Source: Chitinophagaceae bacterium UBA1953 (GTDB lineage: Bacteria; Bacteroidota; Bacteroidia; Chitinophagales; Chitinophagaceae). Taken from it: a stretch of DNA of 64,000 nucleotides. Positions 1 through 8,247 of this stretch are shown here, piece after piece. Numbering within the stretch: the first letter of the stretch is position 1; each line of letters starts with the position of its first letter. The stretch is taken from assembly GCA_002336115.1 (NCBI GenBank), contig DDEN01000061.1, positions 64,823 to 128,822 on the forward strand, read 5' to 3'. The notes beneath the pieces are model-generated. The model worked only from the letters and a program-made list of their open reading frames with translations, had not been told where the DNA came from and made no database searches. Both the position numbers and the translations under genes were made by a program.

Positions 1-762
1 TTCCTTCATAAACGCTGCAGAGGCAATGCAATATCCAAGTTTCCATCCGGTACAGTTATAGGTTTTCCCAAACGAAAAACAAACAAAACTCCTCTCAAAC
101 AATTCAGGATATTTCAACATGCTTTCATGCGGAAGTTCATCGTAAATCAGATGTTCATATACCTCGTCGCTTATAATAAAAATACCGGTTCCCTCTGTAA
201 TGCTTTTTAGTTCTTCTATATCGCTCTTGTTTAGTACGCTTCCGGTAGGGTTATGGGGCGAGTTGATAATAATTGCTTTTGTGCGTTTATTGATTGATTT
301 GCGTACAAGTTGCCAGTTGATTTTATAATCAGGATATGTAAGCGGCAGCGTTACTGCGATACCGCCATTTATTTCAATGTTTGGAATATAGCTGTCGTAT
401 GCCGGTTCAAAAACAATCACTTCGTCGCCCGGTTGTATAATAGTGGTCAATGCAGAATAAATGGCATAGGTTCCGCCGGGCGTAATGGTGATTTCTGAAT
501 CGGGGTTGATTTTTGTTTGATAAAGAAACTCTATTTTTTCAGCAAGGGCCTCTCTTAACGCCATCAGGCCGGGCATTGGTGCATATTGATTATATCCATT
601 CCGCATTGCTTCATTCACTTTTGCAATTAATTCATCGTTCATTGGAAAATCGGGAAACCCCTGACCAAGATTAATGGCTTTGTGTTCTGCCGCAAGCGCA
701 CTCATTACGGTAAAAATGGTAGTGCCAACAGCAGGAAGTTTAGAATTGATTATTGTATTCAC
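1..762 (-). CDS. Methionine-type PLP aminotransferase (class I/II), C-terminus cut by window edge
   Basis: 254 codons are present; the gene runs off the left edge. It is a fold-type I pyridoxal-phosphate aminotransferase, cytosolic. The N-terminus contains LGQGFPDF, followed by ITPGGTYAIYSA, NSPHNPTGSVL, SDEVYEHLIYDE and FSFGKTYNCTGWKLGY, in which the lysine of SFGKT is the expected PLP Schiff-base residue. The pattern SKLP..GTTIFTVMS..A and QGFPDF is that of the YbdL/methionine aminotransferase group (transamination of methionine and aromatic amino acids with 2-oxo acids); this subgroup assignment is from family knowledge. The start is a GTG at 762: it is in frame, gives the family's usual N-terminus, and no in-frame ATG lies just upstream. 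It is followed upstream by a hairpin that ends the preceding operon, so it probably has its own promoter. Confidence 0.85.
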   Translation of the reverse strand, partial: MNTIINSKLPAVGTTIFTVMSALAAEHKAINLGQGFPDFPMNDELIAKVNEAMRNGYNQYAPMPGLMALREALAEKIEFLYQTKINPDSEITITPGGTYAIYSALTTIIQPGDEVIVFEPAYDSYIPNIEINGGIAVTLPLTYPDYKINWQLVRKSINKRTKAIIINSPHNPTGSVLNKSDIEELKSITEGTGIFIISDEVYEHLIYDELPHESMLKYPELFERSFVCFSFGKTYNCTGWKLGYCIASAAFMKE

Positions 763-783
763 GTTTATCTTGTAAATACATAA

Positions 784-818
784 AATTAAAAGGAATCTGA
801 TTACGATTCCTTTTAATT
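784..818 (-). terminator. Hairpin terminator of the 4954-854 operon
   Basis: Perfect 14-bp inverted repeat (784-797 with 805-818, 7-nt loop) with AATTAAAAGGAATC arms, 35 bp beyond the stop codon of the last operon gene. Read on the minus strand it ends in a T-rich run, as expected for an intrinsic terminator. Confidence 0.7.
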
Positions 819-853
819 AATTACCGCCCGTTTTCAGTAAAGAAGCTTTCTGT

Positions 854-1867
854 TTAATTGCTGTTATAAATTGAACCATCTGGAACACCATCTCCATTCT
901 GATCAAACCCGGTTACTTTTATTTTTATTTTCAGGTAACCATTGTCTCCGGTTGTACCATAATGACTAACGATGTAAATGAGTCCATACGCTGTGCGGTC
1001 GCCCATTTCTGTTTTTACTGCAATTACTTTTCCTTCAAGTTTTGTTCGGCTTTCAACTTTTTGTCCAAATCCTTTTATTTGCTTTACAACAGCCGTGAGC
1101 TGGTTATTGTTCTGAATTTTTTCAAACTGTTCGCCGGTTAAAGCTGTCATTGCCACTTCTGATTCGTTTACATCTTGCCATGAGGCCGGAGGAATGTTTT
1201 TGTCTTTATATTTTGTCCCTTTGAAAAAATTATAAGCGAAGGCATCATTCTTTACATACGATGGAGTCAGAAAAGCATACATAGGTACCTGTTCGTTAAA
1301 GGCATTTGTTGCTGTAAAAATCAGGTCAACCGATTTTGTGTTTCCTGCAGCATCAATTTCATCCATAATGGATCCTTGCAAAACATTTATATAACAACCG
1401 AATTTTTTATTGTTCTGGCTGCCAAGATTTGCAGTTCCGTCGGCATTATATACTGGGCTTTCCACAACAACGGCTACTCCTTGGGCAAGATCGTTTTGTG
1501 TTACATAAACAGCCGGGTTGTCATACGGTTGTGTTGATTGTGTACTAGCCTGCTCTGTTGATGGCGAGGTTGTTTCTGTTTGAGTATCAGCGCTTCCTTG
1601 TTGTGCATTTTTCTTAAGTCTGAAGCGAAGAATTGGTTCAAAAATTTTAATCACAGCTTTTGCATTGTTCACTGCATTCTGAACATTTGCCGAAGTTTGC
1701 TGCGATTGGTTAACCACTTCATTGCTTGCTTCGCTGATTTTTTGTGTTTGCTGATTTATTTTCTCGGTTGTTTTTACAACTTTTGATTTTTTTTCAGTCT
1801 TAACTTCCTGTGCATACAGTAAAGATGTAAAAAGCAAAACGCTTGCTGATAATATAATTTGTTTCAT
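854..1867 (-). CDS. Secreted protein of unknown function, Lys/Gln-rich N-terminal stretch
   Basis: 337 residues, no family recognised. Residues 1-20 form a signal peptide (hydrophobic core, then LYAQ). Residues 21-110 are rich in K, Q, N, T and S and look extended or coiled; the part from about 115 to the end has alternating hydrophobic/polar residues typical of a beta fold. The C-terminus holds FDQNGDGVPDG, a D-x-N-x-D-G-x-x-D loop like the calcium-binding loops of dockerin and thrombospondin type 3 repeats. It is the last gene of a four-gene minus-strand operon (12 bp after its neighbour) that lies downstream of a two-component system. Export is well supported; the calcium-binding idea is inference from one motif. 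Confidence 0.75.
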   Translation of the reverse strand: MKQIILSASVLLFTSLLYAQEVKTEKKSKVVKTTEKINQQTQKISEASNEVVNQSQQTSANVQNAVNNAKAVIKIFEPILRFRLKKNAQQGSADTQTETTSPSTEQASTQSTQPYDNPAVYVTQNDLAQGVAVVVESPVYNADGTANLGSQNNKKFGCYINVLQGSIMDEIDAAGNTKSVDLIFTATNAFNEQVPMYAFLTPSYVKNDAFAYNFFKGTKYKDKNIPPASWQDVNESEVAMTALTGEQFEKIQNNNQLTAVVKQIKGFGQKVESRTKLEGKVIAVKTEMGDRTAYGLIYIVSHYGTTGDNGYLKIKIKVTGFDQNGDGVPDGSIYNSN

Positions 1868-1878
1868 GTTTTTTTTGA

Positions 1879-2907
1879 TTATTTGATTACCAATTGGCTT
1901 GTTCTTGTCATTCTTTTATTCACATTCCAACCGGTATAATAACGAAACCCATAATTTTCCTTCAACCTTACGTTTACACAAAGTCCTGTAATATCCCAAT
2001 CGTCGTTTTCAAAAGCGCCATGATCTCCGAAATTATATTCGAGCAGAATGTGCGATACTTCGCTTATTTTAGTAGCTATAGGAAGCATAACTCCTTTTTC
2101 GTTTTTCCAGATTCTCCCATAAGTGTTAAGTTTGTTCCATTGCTCTTCATTTGTGCTGAAAAGATGAAACTCTCCCTTTAACAGATTGCGTAAATCACCA
2201 TTTCCTGCTACAGATGTGGTATAATATTCTCCCGGCTTTGATGTAGTGCTTATTTTGATATTCAGTGCGCTATAGTTTGTTTTAATGTCATCACCCCCAA
2301 TCATAAATACAACATCCAGCATGCTTACGTAATAGTTTTCCTTCAACCATTCCGGATTTTGCTGCATGGGCCTTTTCACCAGACTTTTAACTACCTGCCC
2401 CGGTTTAATAACCTGCATTGCAGGAAAAAAATTACGCTCTTCCCATAAAAAGTTTTTCGATGGATTGCTCACTGCCGATGCCATACAACGAACCGTCATA
2501 TCAAACAGTTCCCATTGATCGCCTGCACTGCCAGACGGATTTTTGTTAAGGATTACTTCGATGTGCGATATGGCCGTGTCTTTCAGTTTACGTTTTACTC
2601 TTGTTAATCCAAAAACCTTGTTGCCATGCATAATTACCGGAGCTGTAACATAAAACCCATCTGTAAACAACACATTTACTACTGCATTTTCTTTTAACAG
2701 GTTTAGTTTTTTACTTCCTTCCATAGGTAAAATGGTAAACTCAAGCGTGTAATACTCGTTCATATCAGCAGCTTCTTTCATTTTTTGAACAGCTCCCGAT
2801 GTTTGTGCATTTGGCTTGCCCGTTAATACTCCTGTAGGCGTTTTGATTTGTGCAGCCAGGTGGCCGCAAAAAATCACCATAATCATCAACGAAAAAATTG
2901 TTCTCAT
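1879..2907 (-). CDS. Secreted protein with two PLAT-like beta modules
   Basis: 342 residues. I chose the ATG at 2907 because it begins a signal peptide (MRTIFSLMIMVIFCGHLAAQ) and avoids overlap with the gene before it; an alternative start at 2940 would overlap that gene by 17 bp. The mature part appears to be a tandem of two related modules. The first (about 30-145) ends with ISHIEVILN then GDQWELFDMTVRC; the second (about 195-325) begins LDVVFMIGGDDIK and ends with ISHILLEYN then ENDDWDITGLCVNVR. The second resembles the C-terminal GGDDLRGGND...GGDNWNVDGI module of the protein encoded three genes upstream, which suggests a shared PLAT/LH2-like lipid- or protein-binding fold. The resemblance is visible by eye; the fold name is inference. 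Spacing to both neighbours is under 20 bp. Confidence 0.75.
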   Translation of the reverse strand: MRTIFSLMIMVIFCGHLAAQIKTPTGVLTGKPNAQTSGAVQKMKEAADMNEYYTLEFTILPMEGSKKLNLLKENAVVNVLFTDGFYVTAPVIMHGNKVFGLTRVKRKLKDTAISHIEVILNKNPSGSAGDQWELFDMTVRCMASAVSNPSKNFLWEERNFFPAMQVIKPGQVVKSLVKRPMQQNPEWLKENYYVSMLDVVFMIGGDDIKTNYSALNIKISTTSKPGEYYTTSVAGNGDLRNLLKGEFHLFSTNEEQWNKLNTYGRIWKNEKGVMLPIATKISEVSHILLEYNFGDHGAFENDDWDITGLCVNVRLKENYGFRYYTGWNVNKRMTRTSQLVIK

Positions 2908-2923
2908 CTTTTTTGTATTCTTA

Positions 2924-3751
2924 TTATTTACAGTTAACAAATGGTATGTCCATTAAAGCTGAACATTTTTTGCCTGCAATGGAGTAGCGAACCAATATGC
3001 TTACGTTTGCCTCTACCGGAGGTGATTGGCTTAACGGTGTGGAAAAACCAAGAGAAATACCCTTTGTTGTTGAACGTGGGGCAGTTGAAATGGCAGGCAC
3101 TTCTACTGTTTGTCCATGAACAGTAATGGAGTTCACTACAATAATGCACTGGCTTTTATTCACTATATCAAACCTGAGCACATACTTACGTTGTGTTGCT
3201 GTTGGTTTAATACATTCCATACGGCCAGCAATATTTACATCCATGCTTGCTCCGCTTTTACTTCCTTTTTCGGTACTGCAATTACAGGTTGCAGGAGCGC
3301 ATTGCGGTGTAACCTTGAAATATATTTTCCTGGTGCAGTTGCCATCTCCACCATTGGCCGATTTTGCATAAGCCATGAGTGTTACATAATAGGTGCGGTT
3401 ACATTCGGGAAATGAATACGATCTTGTGTTTAAAGTTCCCGCCGATTCATACACTTTTTTATTCTGATCGTCAGCAATATAAATACTGTAATATGCCTGG
3501 CAGTTAGCAGTTGCCGGTATTGTGGGTATTTGAAAAGAAACGGGTTGTAATTGCTGTGGTTTAAGTTCAATATCTCTGGTTAGCATAATCGTGCTTGAAC
3601 CAAAAACCGCCTTTGTGCCTAACATAAAGTTATCGGAAACCGGCGCAGAAAAACAATTGCAGATGCGGCTGTCGGCTGATTGTGCTTTGGTACTTGCAAG
3701 CGTAAAAACAGAGAATAATGCAGAAAGAAAAATAATTTTAGATAACATCAT
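2924..3751 (-). CDS. Cysteine-rich secreted protein, unknown function
   Basis: 275 residues with a signal peptide (MMLSKIIFLSALFSVFTLAS, cleavage probably after TKAQ). The mature part holds about twelve cysteines, including CNC near the N-terminus and CAPATCNC near residue 155, so disulfide-stabilised extracytoplasmic domains are likely. Two beta-rich halves are separated at about residue 150; the first half includes YYSIYIADDQNKKVYESAG and YYVTLMAYA, which read like an Ig/fibronectin-type sandwich. No family recognised. The gene lies 15 bp downstream of the cysteine-peptidase-like gene and 16 bp before the next, so co-transcription is near certain. The start may be either of two consecutive ATGs. 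Confidence 0.75.
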   Translation of the reverse strand: MMLSKIIFLSALFSVFTLASTKAQSADSRICNCFSAPVSDNFMLGTKAVFGSSTIMLTRDIELKPQQLQPVSFQIPTIPATANCQAYYSIYIADDQNKKVYESAGTLNTRSYSFPECNRTYYVTLMAYAKSANGGDGNCTRKIYFKVTPQCAPATCNCSTEKGSKSGASMDVNIAGRMECIKPTATQRKYVLRFDIVNKSQCIIVVNSITVHGQTVEVPAISTAPRSTTKGISLGFSTPLSQSPPVEANVSILVRYSIAGKKCSALMDIPFVNCK

Positions 3752-3766
3752 AATATACTTTTTAAA

Positions 3767-4954
3767 TTAACGGAACATGGCATTAAAAGGAGAGTTGTTT
3801 CCGTTAAACCGAACAAGAGGTGTTCCTGATTTTGAAAAAACCTGTGTTTCGCTATTGCCCGATCTTGCTACGATGTAAATTCCGTCAACATTCCAGTTAT
3901 CACCACCAATGCCTCCACCAAATGTTGTTTTGAGCGAAACTCCTTTTATCATGTTTAATGGAGCCGGCTTTTTAAGAGTTATTATTACTGCTTCACAATA
4001 ATTATCAATCCATCGGGCACCTTTATTTACATTGGGGTATGTATCATTTGTTCCATCGGTATAATGAACAGTAATACCAACATTATCATTTCCTCCTCTT
4101 AAATCATCTCCTCCGGTTGAAATCTCAACAAGCAATTCACGAACAAGCCCATCGTTTGGTAAAACGGATTGTTGTATCATCGGTGGATTTGAAGCGCTGT
4201 ATTTTTTATCAACAAAATAGGTCATCCATTTTTTACTTCGGTCTTCATCATAATAATATGTTGTATGTGCGGGGTCAGCCCTCAGTGTCATTATTGTATT
4301 GGGATAATTTGGATCGTATATAAAAATCTTAAAATCTTCTTTGTACTGGCCAAGGTCACCTTTATAGCGCCCCATGTCATAACCAATTGCAAGTACCTGG
4401 TGATGCGAGCGAAGACCACCGTCTCCGGCAATAAAAAGTCCCAGCGGGGCAGGGTTGCCTTTATCAATCAGTTCTTTCAATTCCTGAATTCGGCCGCCGT
4501 TAGTGCCCTGTAATCCCCAGTTAAAAAATTCTGTTGTTCTCCAGCCAAACGGATTTACAATTAACTCTGTCCATTTATCCGCATTCGATGCAAGGGAGTT
4601 CAGTTGCCTGTTATAGATATACGACTGTAATGTTGTGCGGTTGGCCGGTCGATAATTTTGCGTGGGAACTGCTATTTTTTTATTATAATAATCAAGTGAA
4701 GAATACACCATGCCTCCGCATAATCCGCCAAGACGCAAACCATTTATTCCGCCAAAATCAACTGCAGAAGTAAATGTATTGGCAAATTTAAACCCATGTT
4801 GCTGTGGTTTAAATGCCGTCATTTTCTTTGTTACTGCCACTGTACCAACGCTTCCTGTAGATTTTACCGGAGCTGTAGTTATAACCGTTTGCGCCTGCGC
4901 TGTTTTTAGAAGCAACATTGCTACCGCAACAGCATAAAGAACCCTAATTTTCAT
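3767..4954 (-). CDS. Secreted papain/C39-fold cysteine-peptidase-like protein with C-terminal PLAT-like module
   Basis: 395 residues, signal peptide 1-21 (MKIRVLYAVAVAMLLLKTAQA). After a linker, the segment RLGGLCGGMVYSSLDYY holds a cysteine at the head of a predicted helix, as in papain-like and C39-like peptidases. About 110 residues later comes SHHQVLAIGYDMG and then FIYDPNYPNT, which supply a histidine and an Asp/Asn in the order C-H-D/N expected of that fold. The C-terminal part (about 270-365) contains STGGDDLRGGNDNVGITV and GGDNWNVDGIYI, a module also seen in the protein encoded at 1879-2907. Function is unproven: it may cleave, or merely bind, proteins or peptidoglycan outside the cell. 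It is the first gene of the operon, 130 bp downstream of the response-regulator gene, with an inverted repeat in the gap. Confidence 0.75.
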   Translation of the reverse strand: MKIRVLYAVAVAMLLLKTAQAQTVITTAPVKSTGSVGTVAVTKKMTAFKPQQHGFKFANTFTSAVDFGGINGLRLGGLCGGMVYSSLDYYNKKIAVPTQNYRPANRTTLQSYIYNRQLNSLASNADKWTELIVNPFGWRTTEFFNWGLQGTNGGRIQELKELIDKGNPAPLGLFIAGDGGLRSHHQVLAIGYDMGRYKGDLGQYKEDFKIFIYDPNYPNTIMTLRADPAHTTYYYDEDRSKKWMTYFVDKKYSASNPPMIQQSVLPNDGLVRELLVEISTGGDDLRGGNDNVGITVHYTDGTNDTYPNVNKGARWIDNYCEAVIITLKKPAPLNMIKGVSLKTTFGGGIGGDNWNVDGIYIVARSGNSETQVFSKSGTPLVRFNGNNSPFNAMFR

Positions 4955-4970
4955 AATAACTGTTTTTGTT

Positions 4971-5015
4971 TTTTACACCCCGGTTTGTATCAATCCTGAT
5001 TTGTATGGTGTAAAA
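4971..5015. promoter_or_regulatory. Inverted repeat with internal direct repeat, candidate operator
   Basis: TTTTACACC at 4971-4979 is matched by GGTGTAAAA at 5007-5015. The 27-bp spacer holds two copies of TTTGTAT (4984-4990 and 5000-5006), 16 bp apart. It lies just upstream of the exported-protein operon and downstream of the response regulator gene, where that regulator's binding site would be expected. Role as operator is inference. Confidence 0.4.
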
Positions 5016-5084
5016 GTAATAGGGCGGCAATGCGGCGGCAATCCCATGATTGTGGTATAAAATAAAAAATGTAAACCGGGAAGT

Positions 5085-5717
5085 TTAAGCTATTTTATTC
5101 TGTGTGGCTTTATAAACAGCTTCGGTTGCGCTGTTAACCTGGAGTTTGCGGTATATTTTTTTTATGTGAGACCGAACCGTTTCAAGTGCTATGTTCAGTT
5201 CGTCTGCAATCATTTTATAACTATAACCCTTTATAAGTAATTGTAAAAGCTCCTGTTCCCTTTCTGAAAGAAGGTCGTTTTTATTATTCGTTGTGTGTGG
5301 AGCTCTTGGAAATAAAGCAAGGACTTTTTTGGCAATCATTCCGGTCATTGGAGCCCCGCCATTAAGTACATCTTTTATTGAAGGAATAATCTGATCAAAA
5401 TTTTTTTTGAGTAAATATCCGCTTGCCCCTGCACAAATAGCATTAAAAATGTTTTCGTTATCCTCAAACACGGTCAGCATTATTACTGGCAGGTCGTTAT
5501 ATTGTTTCCGTATTTTTTTCAGCGCCTCAATTCCATTCATAACAGGCATGTCAATATCCATCAGCACTACATCGGGTTTACATTCCTGTATATCTACCAT
5601 TACCGATGTTGCATCAGGCATTGCAGCCACAAGCTCTATTTCATTTTGCCAGTGAAATAAAGACGAAAGGCTGTTTCTCAGGTTTTCATTATCCTCGTAT
5701 AAAATAGTTCTGATCAT
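5085..5717 (-). CDS. NarL/FixJ-family response regulator
   Basis: 210 residues: receiver domain (1-120) plus LuxR-type helix-turn-helix (about 148-205). The receiver has the acidic pair E8/D9, phospho-acceptor D54 in LMDIDMPVMNG, T82 and K104 (YLLKK). The DNA-binding part reads LSEREQELLQLLIKGYSY then MIADELNIALETVRSHIKKI, a canonical LuxR C-terminal domain. It lies 46 bp downstream of the sensor-kinase gene, its cognate partner, and immediately upstream of the operon of exported proteins, its most likely target. Cytosolic transcription activator activated by phosphotransfer. Confidence 0.93.
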   Translation of the reverse strand: MIRTILYEDNENLRNSLSSLFHWQNEIELVAAMPDATSVMVDIQECKPDVVLMDIDMPVMNGIEALKKIRKQYNDLPVIMLTVFEDNENIFNAICAGASGYLLKKNFDQIIPSIKDVLNGGAPMTGMIAKKVLALFPRAPHTTNNKNDLLSEREQELLQLLIKGYSYKMIADELNIALETVRSHIKKIYRKLQVNSATEAVYKATQNKIA

Positions 5718-5763
5718 TGCTTTTGTAAAATTAACCTGCAGCTTATTTATAAGTATCCCATAT

Positions 5764-8013
5764 TTATGGTAACGGTAGCCGAAGCTGTACGGTTGTTCCT
5801 TTTTCTGTGCCCGAAATTATAACCTGCCCACCGAGTCCTTCTGCTCGCTGTTTCATGCTGTATGTTCCGGTGCCACTTGATGTTGGCTGACCTTTCCATT
5901 TTCCATTATCACACACCGTCATAAACATGCTTTTATCTTGTACTTCCATTTTTATGTCAACCTCGGTTGCGCCGGAGTGCTTCACTACATTGTTCAGGGC
6001 TTCTTTGAAAATGAGCAATAATTCTTTTCGGTGTTGCATCGGCAGAAACTGATTCAACGATGCTTCGTTTACTTCTAAATGAGTTTTAATTTGCTGAGGC
6101 TCTAATGTCTGACCAATGTATTCCCGCATTCGCACAACAAGATTTTCTAATTTATCATTATCCGGCCGTATAGCCCAAACAATATCGCTCATATTTTGCT
6201 GAATTGTTTTGCTCTGCTGCGAAATATTACCAAGCATCTGCTTTGCCTGCCCAGGGTCAGATTCAACTGCGGCAAACGAAACTTTACTCAGAATGTTAAT
6301 GCTGGTTAACGTACTTCCTATTTCATCGTGAAGGTCTTTTGATATTTTATTTCTTACCTGCAACAGGTTTTCCTGCTCCTGAATTTTTTTTCTTAATTGA
6401 TAACGGTTAAAGAGAAGCAAAGCAAGCCCTAATAATAATATTACAACACCGATCATACCATTTCTGAGTAGCCGTTCCCTTTCTAATTGCTTTACCCGGA
6501 GTTTTTTTTCATTTTCAGAAATCTGTAGTTGCTGAACAGAAAGCAAAAGCTGCTGTTCATTACTTTTATTCAAGAGGGACTGTTTTTCAAGTTCTTCTTT
6601 GCGTTTTTGTAATTCAACATCCCGAACAATCTGTTGTTGTTTTAATAACTGTATCTGCGCCTCTTTCTCTTTTGCTTCTTTTTTATTTCCGGAAATAATT
6701 GCCTGTTGTTTTTCCAGCTCAAGCTGTTTTATTTTCTGTTCTGTTTCAAGCCTGGAAATTTCATTATCTTTTTTTTCGGTTTCGTATTTCGTTTTCATCT
6801 CTGCAATGCTTGCGGTGCTTTTTTCATTTAAAAGACTGTCTTTGTAAGCAGAAAATAATTTATAGTCCCGAAAAGCTTGCTTGAAATTATTATTGTTTAA
6901 GTAAAAAGATGAGCGGGCAGAATAAACCGACTGAAACAATGGCTTGTTGTTGAGTTCTGTAGCTATTGCTTCTGCCTCCTGAAAATATTTTTCAGCTTTT
7001 GCGGAGTCGCTTAGTTTTTCATAAATCACCGCAACAGAAATATACCTGCTTGCAAGTTTTGTTTTATCTCCCATTTCTTTATACAAGAGAATCGATTTCT
7101 GTTCATATTGCATTGCTTCATCCAACCTGTCTTGCCTTATAGCCAACGCTGAGGCGTTTGCATACGCCTGAGCAATGGTGTTTTTTACTCCTGTTTTTTC
7201 GGCATAATAAACAGCAAGCTTCTGATACTTTAACGCAGAATCGGGTTTTGAAACCGAATTGTATGCAGTAACAAGATTACCATAAACAGCGGCAAGCCCT
7301 TTTAGATCACCAATGGTTTCTCTCATTTGAGCTGAAACTTTAAACATATTAATCGCTTCTTCCCTGTTACCTGTTTTATAATAAGTAACAGCAAGATTTC
7401 CGAGCGTATTTGCTGCTTCTTTTGTATTTCCTGTTTTTTCAAAATATTTTATTGCCAATAAAAACATTTGTACCGCTTTATCAAAAATTCCTTTTCTGTC
7501 GGCAATAAATCCACGATCGTTATAAACAACAGCAATGTAATTATCTTCATGTTTGGCTTCATAAAACAATACTGCTTTTGAATACGCAGTTTCTGCCTCA
7601 TTGTATGCTGTTTGCTCTTTATAATATTGGCCAAGCTGATGATAAGAAAGTCCCAGCAGAAAGCTGTCTTTCAGTGCCGCACCAATTCTCATTGGCTCAT
7701 TAAATAAGTCAGCAACAGAAACAGCCCCGTCTTGTTTTAATTTTAAATCAGCAATTTTTAATAATGCAAAGCCTTCTCCCCGCTGCATTTTTTTCTCCCG
7801 GCTAAGTGTAAGCGCTTCCGAAGCATATTTTAGTGCAGTTGCAATGTTTCCGGAAAGATCTTCTGCATCGGCTTTGTCTAACAACATGTATATACGAACC
7901 GAATCTGCCGGTTTGTAATTCTGTGCTATACATGTAAAAGATGACAAAAGGAGCAACAGTGTAATCTTATATTTTGAAAATACGATCCCGGACGAACTTC
8001 TTTTAGTGCCCAT
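5764..8013 (-). CDS. TPR-containing sensor histidine kinase (HisKA_3 type)
   Basis: 749 residues from the ATG at 8013 (a TTG at 8046 would add 11). Order: N-terminal signal/anchor segment (ITLLLLLSSFTCIAQ); about seven tetratricopeptide repeats (residues 35-370) predicted outside the cytoplasmic membrane; a long coiled coil rich in E, K and Q (390-520); a transmembrane helix (GMIGVVILLLGLALLLF); the dimerisation and phospho-acceptor segment KISKDLHDEIGSTL with the histidine at about 562; and a HATPase_c domain with EALNNVVKHSG, CDNGKWKG and GTGTYSMKQRAEGLGG. This is the NarX/DesK-type architecture common in Bacteroidota, in which TPRs sense periplasmic or envelope partners. It pairs with the response regulator 46 bp downstream. 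Confidence 0.92.
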   Translation of the reverse strand: MGTKRSSSGIVFSKYKITLLLLLSSFTCIAQNYKPADSVRIYMLLDKADAEDLSGNIATALKYASEALTLSREKKMQRGEGFALLKIADLKLKQDGAVSVADLFNEPMRIGAALKDSFLLGLSYHQLGQYYKEQTAYNEAETAYSKAVLFYEAKHEDNYIAVVYNDRGFIADRKGIFDKAVQMFLLAIKYFEKTGNTKEAANTLGNLAVTYYKTGNREEAINMFKVSAQMRETIGDLKGLAAVYGNLVTAYNSVSKPDSALKYQKLAVYYAEKTGVKNTIAQAYANASALAIRQDRLDEAMQYEQKSILLYKEMGDKTKLASRYISVAVIYEKLSDSAKAEKYFQEAEAIATELNNKPLFQSVYSARSSFYLNNNNFKQAFRDYKLFSAYKDSLLNEKSTASIAEMKTKYETEKKDNEISRLETEQKIKQLELEKQQAIISGNKKEAKEKEAQIQLLKQQQIVRDVELQKRKEELEKQSLLNKSNEQQLLLSVQQLQISENEKKLRVKQLERERLLRNGMIGVVILLLGLALLLFNRYQLRKKIQEQENLLQVRNKISKDLHDEIGSTLTSINILSKVSFAAVESDPGQAKQMLGNISQQSKTIQQNMSDIVWAIRPDNDKLENLVVRMREYIGQTLEPQQIKTHLEVNEASLNQFLPMQHRKELLLIFKEALNNVVKHSGATEVDIKMEVQDKSMFMTVCDNGKWKGQPTSSGTGTYSMKQRAEGLGGQVIISGTEKGTTVQLRLPLP

Positions 8014-8117
8014 TTTACGGACTATATATTTACTGTTTTTTTTCAATTGCTTTTTTTGTTTATATACTCAAATATATTCATTTGACTTTCTTTTCTGAAA
8101 TCACACATTTTTCAGCA

Positions 8118-8140
8118 TTAACAAATTCTTTAACAAATTC
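8118..8140. repeat. Tandem 11-bp direct repeat in the 8014-8247 intergenic gap
   Basis: TTAACAAATTC occurs at 8118-8128 and again at 8130-8140, a 12-bp period (about one helical turn), between the divergent kinase gene and the gene starting at 8248. CCGGGA (8181-8186) and TCCCGG (8210-8215) form a spaced inverted repeat further on. These may be regulator sites; no consensus promoter was identified in the gap. Confidence 0.4.
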
Positions 8141-8247
8141 CGGCATGTTGGCATTGCGTTTGAATTTTAGTATAACATAACCGGGAATTAAAAGTAATTA
8201 CAGCAATACTCCCGGTACTTGCTGTGATAACAATAAAATTTACAATT

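Noticed and set aside
310..498. Plus-strand frame opposite the aminotransferase
   Set aside because: Antisense shadow of a well-conserved enzyme.
3110..3415. Plus-strand frame of 101 codons within the Cys-rich secreted-protein gene
   Set aside because: Antisense shadow; the minus-strand gene has a signal peptide and operon spacing.
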